From positions 1,844,501-1,908,500 of the forward strand of contig JAREIK010017918.1 in NCBI GenBank assembly GCA_029783825.1: a stretch of DNA of 64,000 bases, written 5' to 3'. Source of the DNA: Sapria himalayana (lineage: Eukaryota > Streptophyta > Magnoliopsida > Malpighiales > Rafflesiaceae). Shown piece after piece: positions 11,379-22,519 of the stretch. The notes below the pieces were generated by a model. The model saw nothing but the letters and a program-made list of their open reading frames with translations, was not told where the DNA came from and did no database searches. The position numbers and the translations under genes are program-made. Positions within the stretch are counted from its first letter, which is position 1, and each line of letters opens with the position of its first letter.

Positions 11379-12546
11379 GTAAGATATATTTGATAATCAG
11401 TTTTGATTTCCTTCTCTGTTTCTGCAAATTTGATTTCTTATTCTGTGATATGTGTGATAATGGGAAAGTGGAGATTGTTTCCTCTTTGATTTCGAGAAAG
11501 AACGTAGAGATTGGATTTTTAGATTCAGCTTTCCAATCAAAGAGATGCAAACATTTTCATCAGGTAGTCGTATACAGAAAAGAATAATGATAAATATTGA
11601 GATCTTTTGTGGATTTTAAAACAGATATGAAATACGTATGATAAAGATAAAAGAGATGATCTGCTTTCCATGTAGCAGGGTTTCCATTCTTTGCATTTCT
11701 TGATGGCGGAATCTAGTCTTTGATTACATAATCGTTTTTTAATTTTTACACCTCTCTTTGACTCTCTCTCTCTCTCCCCCTCGCTCTCTCTCCCCCTCTC
11801 CCTCTCTCTCCCTCCCCCCCCTCTCCCCCTCCCCCCTCTCTCCCCCTCTCCCTCTCTCCCCCTCTCTCTCCCCCTCTCTCTCCCCCTCTCTTCCCCCCTC
11901 TCTCCCCCAACCTTCTCTCTTCCCCCCTCTCCCCCCCCCCCTCTCCCCCCCCCCCCCTCTCCCCCCCCCCCCTCTCCCCCCCCCCCCTCTCCCCCCCCTC
12001 TCTCTTCCACCCTCTCTCTCTTCCCCCCTCTCTCTCTTCCCCCCTCTCTCTTCCCCCCTCTCTCTACCCCCTCTCTCTTTTCCCCCCTCTCTTTTTCCCC
12101 CTCTTTTCCCCCCTCTTTCTCTCTTTCCCCCCTCTCTTTCCCCCCTCTCTTTACCCCCTCTCTTTACCCCCTCTCTTTCCCCCCTCTCTTTACCCCCTCT
12201 CTTTCCCCCACTCTCTCTCATCCTCTCTCCTTCTCTCACCCTCTCTCCCTCTCTCCTTCTCTCCCTCTCTCCTTCTCTCCCTCTCCTTCTCTTCCCCTCT
12301 CCCCCTCTCTCCTTCTCTTCCCCTCTCATCCTCTCTCCTTCTCTCACCCTCTCTCCCTCTCTCCTTCTCTCCCTCTCTCCTTCTCTCCCTCTCCTTCTCT
12401 TCCCCTCTCCCCCTCTCTCCTTCTCTTCCCCTCTCCCCCTCTCTCCTTCTCTCCCCCCCTCTCCCTCCCTCTCTCCCCCATCTTTTTCCCTCTCTCCTCT
12501 CTCTCTCTCCCTCCCTCCCTCCCTCCCTCTTTCCCTCCCTCCCTCC

Positions 12547-12577
<31 letters not shown>

Positions 12578-13021
12578 AATTTCTCATTAAGTGCAATAAA
12601 TGGGAAATATCATATTTTATTACCTTGAATGAAATCAATGGATGTTTCACCTTTGTTTTTCTTACACTACAACCACGTTTCAAGGTCTTCTTCATTCAGC
12701 CATAAGTTTGATAATACATTGGTTTATCCTAATCCCTTCTTTCCCATTCACTAGTTGTTATTTAATTATACAGGGTATTTTCCTTCATCATCTCATCCAA
12801 AAAAAGTACAAGTTTCATCCTCAAAATCTTCTGTTTTGTTAATATATAAAACAAAAAAAATATAATTTCGAAGTGAAACAAAGTAATACAATTCACATAT
12901 CTGTGAACAAAATAGTGTTGAAAGGTAATCTTGTTTCTTTGTTTTACGTGCATTTAGAAAGCACGGTCTTCTTGATATATTCATATTATCTGAGCTGGTT
13001 TTTGCTGTTGCTGAGTTGCAG
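11379..13021 (+). other. Predicted 5'-UTR intron of the LBD gene (alternative donors possible)
   Basis: A good acceptor (pyrimidine-rich 'tttttgctgttgctgagttgcag') ends at 13021, 21 bases before the ATG. The best upstream donor I see is AG|GTAAGA at 11377-11384, which would give a 1643-base intron containing the large CT tract. A shorter alternative is AAAG|GTAATC near 12923, giving an intron of about 100 bases. Introns in the 5' leader are known in AS2-type LBD genes. Only transcript data can choose. Confidence 0.4.
11752..12578 (+). repeat. CT-rich tract 2, about 0.83 kb of almost pure pyrimidine
   Basis: More than 800 bases of C and T on the + strand with hardly any interruption, built from CTCTCCCC, (C)8-12 runs, CTTTCCCCC units and (CT)n. 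Sub-blocks repeat locally, for example 'ctctctttaccccctctcttt' near 12150 and 'ccttctcttcccctctcccc' near 12285-12440. Very long frames on both strands (Ser/Leu/Pro on +, Arg/Glu/Gly on -) are repeat artefacts, not genes. Confidence 0.95.
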
Positions 13022-13042
13022 TGGTTACCAAGAAGATTAAAA

Positions 13043-13873
13043 ATGTCGTCGTCAAATTCACCATGCGCAGCCTGCAAATTCCTGAGGAGAAAATGTACGC
13101 AGAAATGTGTCTTTGCGCCCTACTTTCCGCCGGATCAGCCACAAAAATTCGCGTCTGTTCACAAGATTTTTGGAGCCAGCAATGTCTCCAAGATTCTTAA
13201 TGACCTAAATGCGGCGCAGCGTGAAGACGCGGTGAACTCATTAGCCTACGAAGCGGAAGAACGTCTTCGAGATCCCGTCTATGGCTGCGTGGGCTTAATC
13301 TCGATTCTTCAGCACCGTCTTAAGCAACTCCAAAGTGAGTTAGTAAGCGCAAAAAAAGAGTTAGCTAACTATATTGGACCCCAAGCGATGATACCTGTAA
13401 TCCATCCCCATAATTATAACAACCCTTCTTCTTCATCGCTAATGCCTCACATCCACGGTTTATCAGGCAATAATCATGTGCCGATGATGGGAGTTTCAGT
13501 TCCCACAGGGCCAATGCAACAGCATCCATTTCATACTCTACAAATCTTGGAAGCGCAGCAGATGGCTGTCATAGCAGCCCGAGAGCAGGAGGCGTTAAAG
13601 ACATTCGATTTGCAACAGCTGCAACATGCGGACCAGAATCTCGGCATTAGGTTTAGTGGTGCACAAGAAGTTTCTACCAGTCCTGTTCGGACGTCGTCAC
13701 CATCTTTGGGTCTTGGCACTTTCGATCACGCTTCTTTTCAGATTCAACCAGCAGAGAACCACCAGCAGCAGCACCAGCATCACCAGTTACAGGAGCAGTT
13801 TCTCCTCCAACAACTGCAGCCACTAGGCCGCCAGGAAAATGACCATCGTAAAAGCTTGGGTCCACCTTGCTGA
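13043..13873 (+). CDS. AS2/LOB-domain transcription factor, LBD36/ASL1-like
   Basis: This encodes a 276-residue plant-specific nuclear DNA-binding protein of the LBD class I family; relatives act in lateral organ and leaf patterning. The N-terminal LOB domain (about residues 6-108) is complete. The zinc-finger-like block is C8-x2-C11-x6-C18-x3-C22. The GAS block contains FGAS at 43-46, and the conserved DPVYG is at 77-81. A leucine-zipper-like segment has L89, L93 and L100, and IGPQAM follows at 111-116, a tail seen in LBD36-type proteins. The C-terminal half is Gln/His-rich (a possible activation region) and ends GPPC, like the GPSC ending of some relatives. The start is the ATG at 13043; the frame stays open upstream only through a non-ATG triplet and across a splice acceptor ending at 13021. 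The coding region is a single exon with higher GC than its surroundings. LBD36 rather than LBD6/AS2 is judged from remembered family features, so a symbol is withheld. Confidence 0.93.
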   Translation: MSSSNSPCAACKFLRRKCTQKCVFAPYFPPDQPQKFASVHKIFGASNVSKILNDLNAAQREDAVNSLAYEAEERLRDPVYGCVGLISILQHRLKQLQSELVSAKKELANYIGPQAMIPVIHPHNYNNPSSSSLMPHIHGLSGNNHVPMMGVSVPTGPMQQHPFHTLQILEAQQMAVIAAREQEALKTFDLQQLQHADQNLGIRFSGAQEVSTSPVRTSSPSLGLGTFDHASFQIQPAENHQQQHQHHQLQEQFLLQQLQPLGRQENDHRKSLGPPC

Positions 13874-14060
13874 GACTCTTTTTTGATCTAATCTTTATGA
13901 CCTTCTTGGTTCTTCTAGGAAGCCATTCGCACAGTTCCAGGTATCCCTGCCATTATTTTACCATTATTTTCATTATAAATTTCTTGCATTTGTTACGTCA
14001 CAAGTCCAGACTTCTTTTAACAACAATAAAAGGATGTTATTTTATGAATATATAGAATGT
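13874..14060 (+). terminator. 3' UTR and poly(A) signal of the LBD gene
   Basis: An AATAAA hexamer lies at 14025-14030, about 150 bases after the TGA stop, at a normal plant 3'-UTR distance. Short frames here are not coding. The cleavage site is not determined. Confidence 0.55.
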
Positions 14061-15917
14061 ATAGAATAGATTAATTATCTACCACTCCTTCTATACTGTG
14101 ATAGAATATTCTCCATCGACTATTCTCTACCAGTTGCCGGAGCAGCTTCTCTTTTCTTTTTATTTTATTATTGTCACTTGTCTCCAGAGTTTTTCCACAG
14201 ATCTCAACTTTGGGAAAAACTAAAAGGTGTTAATTTGTCACAGAATTGAATTTTTTCTTGGTGAGAAAACAATATTTTATCCAATTTTCGAATTGCACAC
14301 AATGTTGAAATTATTTACGGAAACAATTTGCCAGAAAAGCTTGGAATCATTAGATTTAGTCATTGTTTCTTCAACTCTCTTTGCTGTTATTTGGCAGCTT
14401 AATCAATTAAAGAATTGCCTTGAATCCAAAACGTGATTTTCATTAGAGATAAACATGTTTTAATTAATTATAAGACGCTGATATCATGCGAATGTATTGT
14501 TTTTATTTTCTGATAATTATGTATTCCTGTCGTTCACAAATTACAAATACTTATTTAGAACACAAATGAGTTGTTCACAAGGTTGTCTGAAAAAAATTCC
14601 AGGAGATACATATGTTGCATACAACAATGCTTATAAGCAGCCTGCTCTGATTTTTATTATATTTGATTGATGGTGCTGTTTTAGGCTTTGATTTGCACTT
14701 ATTCGATATGTGGTAATTTATTACACGAATAGATAGAAAGAGAATCGAAAAACAATAGAACATATAATAGAGATTGCTCATATTTAGCTTCTCAATTATA
14801 ATACCCTTAATTATACCTGCCAAATTGCATTTGTGTATGTAGTTCAGTAGTTGCGTTTGTGTCTGTCTTTACCCATTCACTTATACAAACACATACATAG
14901 AGCCTCACGAGATAAAATATTTGTATTTGATTTAACAATAATGTTCATATTCATCATCCACAAAAATCCTACCCTAAAGAATATCTTGCCACTAGGCGCT
15001 TGTTTTTTTTTAATATCCATATTATTTGAGATAATCATTTTTTCCAAAAAGTTTATGCATGAAAATTAATTAATTTTGCTTTAAATAAAGTGAACAGACA
15101 ATATGAACTTCATAATCTAGGAACTAATTGAATTCCCATAAGTACTAGAGAAGCCAAAGCAGAGAAAAAAAAGTTCAGGCCTTGTTACGGTTGAATGAAA
15201 ATTCCCAGTAATAAGTTACGAAGAGGTCTTAGAGGAATAGCACAGAGGAACATCACATGTCCATGCGGATCTCCTGATATAAATACAAGCACAATCACAG
15301 ACAAAAGAAAGTTTATAACCAGATTTAGAAATATTCAAATCTTGTATAATTCATGCTCAATATTAGAAACAACGGAAGGAAAAATAAAACTTATAGGTAC
15401 TATCCTGAGGGGTAAAAGCAAGCAACATGGATGATGATAGAATGAAGTAAAAATGAACAAAAAATGAATTAGAATGTCAATTTGTGACCTTATGTGTTTG
15501 AGGTGAGAAGAATAGTGTTTTTGTCTGCATGGCCAAGCATTGCAAGCTAATAATATAAAAAAAGAGAGCAGCCTGTTCTCAGGTAATTCCATTGAACTTG
15601 CAATTGTTCATTCCCTTCGGGTTTTTTCTTCTATTTGTGCAAAAGAATGTCCAGCTACAGAAGTAAGATCAGTGCAAATAGTCAAGTCGATCAAGATCTA
15701 GGCGAAGTTATCAACATATAGGTCAAGAGTAGCACATGTTCTGTCATCAATGGCGCACGTATCCATCCCTTTGACGACGTAGAATAGGTTCTGGGTACCT
15801 AAACAGTTCCAAGTTCCAACAAATGTTGTATAAAAGAATCTGCAGGGTGTTGGCCGGATGCCTGTTACTAGGGTTAAAGTCCGTCCGTGGTTGAAAAAAC
15901 TTATGAAGGGATATGTT

Positions 15918-15919
<2 letters not shown>
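14061..15919. other. Intergenic DNA downstream of the LBD gene, no gene seen
   Basis: AT-rich sequence with short overlapping frames on both strands (for example 14575-14823 and 15195-15592), none with recognisable protein character. No transposon ends were found. Confidence 0.5.

Positions 15920-15959
<40 letters not shown>
15920..15959. repeat. (GA)n microsatellite
   Basis: About 20 uninterrupted GA units. It is the reverse type to the CT tracts near the LBD gene. Confidence 0.95.
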
Positions 15960-15963
<4 letters not shown>

Positions 15964-16160
15964 TACACAATTATAGCGTTAACCCACGGGTGGCCAGTAG
16001 GCTTCCATGCCTCTTTCAAACGGTTCCCCAAACAGCCAACCTTCCAACGCTTCTCTACTTCGAACGCTGGAAGGCCCAGCTAGCAGTCTCTGCAAGCGTG
16101 TATGCGAATGCGCTGGCGAGTTGCTGCTGCGCTGGCCTCACTCCAGTAACATATGGTCAT
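15960..16160. other. Unassigned, moderately GC-rich stretch
   Basis: Clearly less AT-biased than its surroundings, with overlapping frames on both strands (15858-16169 +, 15747-16031 -) that look like shadows. I recognise no protein family. It could be an old exon fragment, part of a non-coding RNA, or a captured piece of another element. Confidence 0.3.
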
Positions 16161-16479
16161 GTGTTTTAGTTTTCACAAAATTTAACAAAATCATGCATGT
16201 GTCTATAAAATGTGATATTTAAATATGTTACATTAAATTATGTTTTTCAATTTTCATGCATGTGCCATTTAACAATAAGATATATATTTTATATTTTAAG
16301 GAAAATTATATAAAAGTATGCTAATTTAAAAAAAAATTTAAAAAGAGCACTAATTTTCATATTTGAAAGAAAAAAAACAAACACTTAGAGAACTTGCATT
16401 TTTTGGGTTTTAGAAAAATTTTTGAAAACAGTATATATATATATATATAGATTAATATATATTTATAGACATTATATAT
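16161..16479. other. AT-rich flank of copia element 1
   Basis: Low-complexity A/T sequence with a short (TA)n at about 16430-16450. Nothing else identified. Confidence 0.5.
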
Positions 16480-16750
16480 TCTTATGAAATGGTTTGGTGA
16501 AACTTACCTAGTTCACATCAGAAATTCTTTTGCGGTTTTCATATTTATTTTATATAAAAGGAGATTCTCTCTTCTTTGAGTTTCATTCCCAAAATATCAA
16601 TTCCCTTTTACTTGTATTTTATTTATTATGTATTTATTGTTCTAATTGAATTTTCTATTTTTAAATTATTGTGGATTTTATTTTATTACAAAGATATCTT
16701 AGGAGGTTATTAATTTTTGTAGTTAATACTTGTCTAGAAAAGTTCTGTCA
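16480..16750 (+). repeat. Left LTR of copia element 1
   Basis: About 271 bases. Matches the right LTR from 'ttatg.aatg.tt.ggtgaaac' through 'cacatca.aaat', a shared TATATAAAA box (16551-16558) and 'attgaattttctatttt'. It ends '...gttctgtca'. The expected starting TG is mutated in both copies. Confidence 0.8.
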
Positions 16751-16772
16751 AAAGTATGATAAGAGCTTCAAT
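16751..16772 (+). other. Degenerate primer-binding site of element 1
   Basis: Sequence 'agtatgataagagc' right after the LTR resembles the copia site TGGTATCAGAGC (initiator tRNA-Met) with a small insertion. Confidence 0.4.
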
Positions 16773-17039
16773 GTCTGTGATTTTTAAGAGGGTATAATAC
16801 CCCTTCACTTACTTGATAACTTTTTTAGTATATTAACAAAATAATTATTATTATTCTCGGTTTAGTCTTCACTGTAAAAGTGAAACATGACAGTATAATT
16901 TGAAATAGAAAAATTCAATGGAAATAATTTTTCTTTATTGAAATAAAAATTAAGATATTTTTGAGGAAGAATAATTGCTTAGATAAGTGGAAAAATAAGT
17001 GGAAAAATATGTGATTAAAAAAAGCCTCACTCTGATTCC

Positions 17040-17690
17040 TAAAGATAAGTGGAAAAATTAGATGATAATGTTGTTATTGATCTACATTTGGTACTTCCTA
17101 ATGGAGTATTATCGAGTGTAACACAAAAGAACACGTCAAAAGAAATTTGGATACTCTCACAAAGTTATACGAGGCAAAGTAATTTCACAACAATATCTTC
17201 TTAAAAAGAAGACTTTACCCTCTATGAATGATGAAATCTATTATGGTAACTGATCATATTAACACTCTGAATATTCTATTTTCTCAACTTACTACATTGG
17301 ATTATAAAATAGAATAAGTTGAATGTGCTGAGATTTTACTTAAATATTTACCTAATTCGTATGATCTACTGTCATCAATCTAATGAATAGTATTCTGATA
17401 GTTAGTTTAATTTTTAATAATATTATTTCTGCCATCTTAGAAGAAGAAAGCATACGCAAATATAAAGATGAGGGATATGAAAATACAAAGCAAATAAATG
17501 CCTTGATGGTGATATGAGGGAGATCAACAAAGTGTGGCCCTAGTGTGAGTCTGAATTATGGTAGATCAAAATCTGAAAGTAAGGAAAATATTAAGTACTA
17601 TAATTGTGGCAAGAAAGGGATTCAAAAGAGATTGTTAGTTTAAGAAAAGGAGTGTAAATGATGAGTTATCAAATACTCATATGAATATTG
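17040..17690 (+). pseudogene. Copia gag remnant
   Basis: Gag-type sequence in several frames, including 'LNILFSQLTTLDYKIE' around 17260-17315, the counterpart of the better preserved gag piece at 56416-56682 (-). The zinc knuckle at about 17593-17640 reads KYYNCGKKGIQKRDC; the first Cys of the usual CYNCGKKGH has become Tyr and the His is lost. Confidence 0.7.
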
Positions 17691-17754
17691 TAAGTATCAA
17701 TGATGATGACAATAATTTATACAGTAAGGTGACAATGATAGTTGAAAGCAGAAA

Positions 17755-18010
17755 GCAGTTTGGTGATGTATGGTTGCTAGACTCAGGAGCATCGTGGCAT
17801 ATGACATCTCAGAGAGATTGGTTTCACATGAACCAATCTCAAAAGGGTCTGTGCACATGAGAGGTGATCATGCTTTGATGATTTTTGGTATTCATACAAT
17901 CAAAATAAAAATGATTGATGGTATAGTTTGTACCATTCAAGAGGTACGACATGTAATGGACTTGGAGAAAAATTTATTGTATTTGAGACATATAGATAGT
18001 CTTTGATGTA
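17755..18010 (+). pseudogene. Copia aspartic protease remnant
   Basis: WLLDSGASWHMTSQRDWF is readable at 17770-17823 and contains the retropepsin catalytic motif DSGAS. The continuation lies in another frame (17824-18005, ending '...VRHVMDLEKNLL'), so at least one frameshift is present. Confidence 0.75.
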
Positions 18011-18042
18011 AAACTCTTATTGAGAATGAGATAATAAGGATT

Positions 18043-18438
18043 GTGAGAGGTGCACTTGTAGTAATGAAGGAAAAAAAATTCATGAAAAATTTATTCATAC
18101 TTAAAGGAGAAATAGTACAGGAAGCTGATGTATGTATTCCATCAATTAACAAAGAAGAAGAATCAATGATGATGTGGCATCTCATACTAGGCCATATATT
18201 AGAACAATGTTTGAAGATTCTTTCTAGCATATTACTTTCGGGGCTCAAATCAGTAAATGTATTTTTTTGTGAGAATTGTATTACAAGTAAGCAGAATAGA
18301 TTTGCATTTAGTAGATCAACTATAAGAATTAAAAACATTCTAGACTTGATATATTGTGATGTATGGGAATCACCTAAGATATTTCGAGGAGAACAATATT
18401 CTTTATCTTTCATTGGTGATTATTCAAGGAGATGTTGA
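18043..18438 (+). pseudogene. Copia pre-integrase and integrase N-terminal segment
   Basis: The longest open piece of element 1 (131 residues). It contains MWHLILGH and CENCITSKQ, matching the H-H-C-C zinc-binding pattern of the GAG_pre-integrase region, then DLIYCDVWES and SFIGDYSRR, the start of the integrase core including its first Asp. It stops at TGA just after SRRC. Confidence 0.85.
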
Positions 18439-19080
18439 GTGTATCCAATCAAGAAGAAGTTAGGCATGTTTCCAATTTTTTTAAGATGTCAAAGTAGGGT
18501 GGAACTTGTAACTAAGAAAAGGATTAAATGTTTGTGAATGGATAATGGAAGAGAGAATATAGATGGTGAGTTTTTTGCTCTTTGTAAGTAAGAAAGTATC
18601 AAATAATAGTTCACAGTCACGTACACACCACAAAAAAATTGAGTAGCAGAATGGTTGAATAGAACTCTTGTAGAACGGATAAGAGTAATATTGATGACTA
18701 CAAGCTTACCCAACTCTTTTTGGGTAGAAGCAACTAGAACTATGTGTTATGTAATAAATTGATCGCCATCAATTGTGATTGATTTGAAGACACCAATGGA
18801 GATGTGGATGGGTAATCCAGTAGATTACTCTACTTTACACTTTTTTAAATGTCCTATATATGTGATATACAACACCCAATAAAGAACAAAGTTGAATCTA
18901 AAATCCAGAAAATATATATTTTTAGGGTATGCTGAAAGAGTGAAGAAGTATCGCCTTTGGGAGCCCACTACTCACAAAGTAATTATCAGTAGAGATGTAA
19001 TTTTTATAGAAAATCAAAGAATTGATGATAATAATACATTAAAAGTAGTTTCTGTAGCTAACATTGGGTAAGTAGAAAAT
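18439..19080 (+). pseudogene. Copia integrase core remnant
   Basis: Contains MDNGREN (the D-N-G catalytic region), YTPQKN, NRTLVERIRVILMTTSLPNSFWVEA, and later a YIFLGYAERVKKYRLW-type segment typical of the copia integrase C-terminus. Interrupted by several stops. Confidence 0.8.
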
Positions 19081-19289
19081 AATCAGAGACAAGATATTTC
19101 AATATCAACGCAGGAATAACCATAGCATGAAGCACAAGAGTAATTTGAGTCTGAGACTCAAGAAGTTAGTCATACAACTCATGATAGAAGGCCACCAGCT
19201 TGACACTCAGAGTATGTTACGAAGAGTAATATTGTATATTGTCTTCTAACAAAAGATGGAGAATCTTTAACATTTCAAAAGCTTCAAAT

Positions 19290-20000
19290 AATTTAAATGC
19301 GTCTCTGTGAATGATAAAAATGGAAAAAGAAATTAAAGTTCTACATAAGAAAAGGACTTGGAAGCTAGTACCGTTACCACTTGGAAGAAAAGTCATTGGT
19401 AACAAAAGAGTTTATAAGATAAAATGTGATAGTAATGATCAAGTAGAATGGTATCGTACAACTTTGGTGGTAAATAGATATGCTCAGAAACAAGGCATTG
19501 ACTTCAATTCTTTAGTAGTTCGTTTTACAATAATCAGAGTAGTAATGACTCTATTTGTTATATTTGATTTATATTTGGAGTAGTCTAATATTAAAACTAC
19601 ATTTCTTCATAGAGAAATTGAAGAAGAAATTTAAATATTCTAGCCAGAAAGATTTATTGAAATTAGTAAGAACTTTGTATGTAGGTTAAACAAATCTTTA
19701 TATGGTCTAAAACAAGTTCGAGATGTTAATATAAGAGATTTGATTCTTTCATCATTATCCGTGGATATAATAGAATCAGTTTACATTATTGTACATACTA
19801 TAAGAGGTTTGAGAAAAATAATTTCATTATTTTATTATTGTATGTGGATGACATGTTGGTAGTAGGCTCAAACAAATATCAAATCTAAAATTAAAGGCAT
19901 AGTTGGATAGGGAGTTTAATATGAAGGACCTGGGACTAGCAAAAAAGATTCTATAGATGCATATTGACCAAGATAGAAATAACAAGAAGATTTGGCTTTC
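19290..20000 (+). pseudogene. Copia reverse transcriptase remnant
   Basis: 19311-19583 encodes 90 residues including KKRTWKLVPLPLGRKVIGNK and DFNSLVVRFTIIRVVMTL. LNKSLYGLKQ follows at about 19690. The catalytic YVDD is intact in LLYVDDMLVVGS near 19834-19869. Frames shift several times. Confidence 0.85.
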
Positions 20001-20259
20001 TCAATGAACTTATATTAACAAGATAATGCAGTGCTTTAATATACAAGGTAGTAAGCTAGTTTCTACTCCTCTTCCTGTTAATTTCAAATTATTCTCAAGT
20101 ATGTGTCCTATCTTTGAAGAATATAGGAGGAAGAATGTCTCGGGTACTATATGCATTAACAGTGAGAAGTTTAATGATTGCAATGGTTTGTACAAGACCA
20201 GACATTACACAAACAATGGAGTGGTTAGCCGATTCATGACAAATTCTAGCATAGAACAT

Positions 20260-20760
20260 TAGAGTATTGTGAAGAGGATTCTCAGATATCTAAAAGGAAC
20301 CTCAGGTGCTACATTATGATATGAATGTTCAGACTTTATTGTTAGAGGATATGTTGATGCAGACTATACTAGAAATATTAATAATAGCAAGTCTTCCACC
20401 GACTATGTTTTTACTATTGCTGGAGGAGTTGTAAATTTGTTTCAAAGTTACAATTTATTGTATTTACTTCTATGACAGAAGTAGAATATGTTTCAGTTAC
20501 ACCATCCAGTAAAGAGTCAATCTTGTTACATATGCTATTAGAAGAGCTTGGACACATATAAAATAAAGTTATTATATTTTGTGATAGTCAAAGTACTCTA
20601 CACTTAGCAAGAAATTTAGTATTTTACTAAAAGACTAAACATATCAAGGTACAATATTATTTTGTATGAGAGAAAGTTGAAGAAGTAAGTGTAGATATGT
20701 AAAGGATTCACACTGATAAAAATATAGTGAATGTTTTGACAAACTAATCAATATTGATAG
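20260..20760 (+). pseudogene. Copia RNase H remnant
   Basis: IVKRILRYLKGTSGATL, GYVDADYTRN and SSTDYVFTIAGG are readable between 20265 and 20430, followed by degenerate sequence corresponding to the copia RNase H C-terminal part. Stops and frameshifts present. Confidence 0.8.
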
Positions 20761-20846
20761 GTTTGAATGGTGTAAAAATTCATGTGGCTAAATAAGAATA
20801 AAAGAAAGCATTGACAAGTGAGAAAAGTGATTTTCAAGTGGAAGAA

Positions 20847-21060
20847 TATTATGGAATGATTAGGTGAAACTCATCTAGGCCACATCAAAAATCCCATTGG
20901 GGTTTCCAGATTTGTTTTATATAAAAAGAGGTTCCCCCTCCTTTGCGAGTCATCCCAAAAATCTCAATTTCCTTTTTCTTGTATTTTTTTTATTATGTAT
21001 TTATTGTCTTAGGATTGAATTTTCTATTTTCACATTATTGCGGATTTTATTTTAATTTAT
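20847..21060 (+). repeat. Right LTR of copia element 1 (3' end lost)
   Basis: Matches the left LTR from its start to 'attttatttta'. It then breaks off into a (TA)n run at about 21060-21080, so the last 50 or so bases are missing or replaced. Confidence 0.75.
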
Positions 21061-21254
21061 TATATATATATATATATATATTCGAACAAAAATTTAAAAC
21101 ATATGGTTTTAAATTTTTTTTTAAAATGTTACGTATTGTTTTTCACTTTTGTTTTGAAAATGTTACATATTTATGTTTTTTTATTTTTTTTGAAAATAGT
21201 ATAATTTTGTAGAGTATGTGAGATGTTTTTTTTTATAATGCCGACATGTACATG

Positions 21255-21604
21255 GGTAATTTTGGATTTATAATTTGGATAATTATATTTTGTGTCCCAA
21301 ATCTTAAATTATAATTTGGTCCACATATCATAAAGTTTTATTAAAAAATACTACAATACATAAAATATTATTGTTTTGTGTTCTCAACATCCAAAAACCA
21401 CTAATTTGCTAATTTAGGGGTTTAAAAAAAACCAATTGTTTCAAAAATCATGGTTATTCGAAAATGTAAAGTTATTTTCACTAATTGAAATCACATTCTT
21501 TTGTTTTTTTGAAAAATCATGATCTGGAAACTACTTTTTGTTTTGAAAAGTAGTTTCATGATTTTTTTTAAAAATTTCAACTTATGTTGTATATATATAT
21601 GTAT

Positions 21605-21635
<31 letters not shown>

Positions 21636-21773
21636 CACACATTTACATATATATATATATAGGTGTGTGTATAAATATAAAAATATATGTTTACACACAC
21701 ACACACACACATTTATATAGTTATTATATAAATATATAAACCTATATAAATTGTGAATAGTTATACATTTTTA
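21255..21773. repeat. Left arm of a large inverted repeat
   Basis: Sequence such as 'ggataattatattttgtgtcccaaatc', 'atttggtccac', 'aaccaattgtttcaaaaatcatgg' and (TG)n/(CA)n runs recurs in reverse complement at 26666-27150. The arms carry mirror-placed microsatellites (TG and TA here, CA and TA on the right). The short - frame at 21491-21712 is a microsatellite artefact. Confidence 0.75.
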
Positions 21774-22519
21774 TAGCACTACAAGAAATCCTTAAATCAA
21801 AAATGCCTTAATTAGTTTCTGATTTCGTTGTGATGGGTGAATTGAATAGCGATGCATTTAGAAATGTAGTTTTGCTTCTTTAATTTTCCAAGCTAAATCT
21901 TTAGAAATAAATTACACAATGACGTTTCTATAAATAGTGACGAGGAAATCCGTTGATAAATATTGCGAAGGTAAAGGGATCTTGGATTCCATCACTAATT
22001 TTACAACAAATTCATTAGAAACGTATTTTCTATTTCTAAAAGAGCGACGGATCAATATAGACATGCATGACTTTGTTGTAATTTAGAAACAACTTTAGAA
22101 ACGGAAAAATCCATTTCTATTGCATGCAACATGTACAAGTATTATTTATGCTATTTTTGTAAGATGTACACAATATACAATTACATGCATAAACTAAATG
22201 ACCTACAACCAAATAAATACATCCACCTTATATTTATCAAATAATATTCACATAATATCCACAATAAGATAAAATATCATATAATAAAAATAAATGTCCA
22301 TAAATTTCAATACATAATTTATAACAAAATTTAAAATCTTTTAACACAAAAACCATTAATTCAAATAAAAAACATACTTTGTAAAAAATTTATAACACGT
22401 CACAAACAACTATAAGTTCTTCTCCTAAAGAGTATTGTTCTCTAGAGATTTGGATAGATCTTTTTTAGAATGATGAAAAATAGATGATGTCTCTGTCAAC
22501 TTACATATTATTTTTCCCA

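Larger units (their letters stand above)
16480..21060 (+). mobile_element. Ty1/copia retrotransposon, element 1 (Tork/Tnt1-like), inactivated
   Basis: Two related LTRs flank an internal region with gag, zinc knuckle, protease, pre-integrase, integrase, reverse transcriptase and RNase H in copia order. A primer-site-like sequence follows the left LTR and a polypurine tract (AAGTGGAAGAA, about 20836-20846) precedes the right LTR. Numerous stops and frameshifts show it is dead. Protein wording (for example LLYVDDMLVVGS and NRTLVERIR) fits the Tork/Tnt1 group. It is the same family as element 4 at 52640-57325 on the other strand. Confidence 0.9.

Noticed and set aside
11537..12705. Very long frames on both strands (up to 315 residues) rich in Ser/Leu/Pro or Arg/Glu/Gly
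   Set aside because: The sequence is an almost pure pyrimidine tract, so stops are rare in every frame. The peptides are compositional artefacts, not proteins.
13016..13042. N-terminal extension of the LBD protein from a TTG
   Set aside because: Plant translation starts at ATG, the extension crosses a clear splice acceptor (AG at 13020-13021), and the conserved LBD N-terminus begins at the ATG at 13043.
13531..13865. Minus-strand and alternative-frame ORFs within the LBD coding region
   Set aside because: They are shadows of the conserved LBD reading frame.
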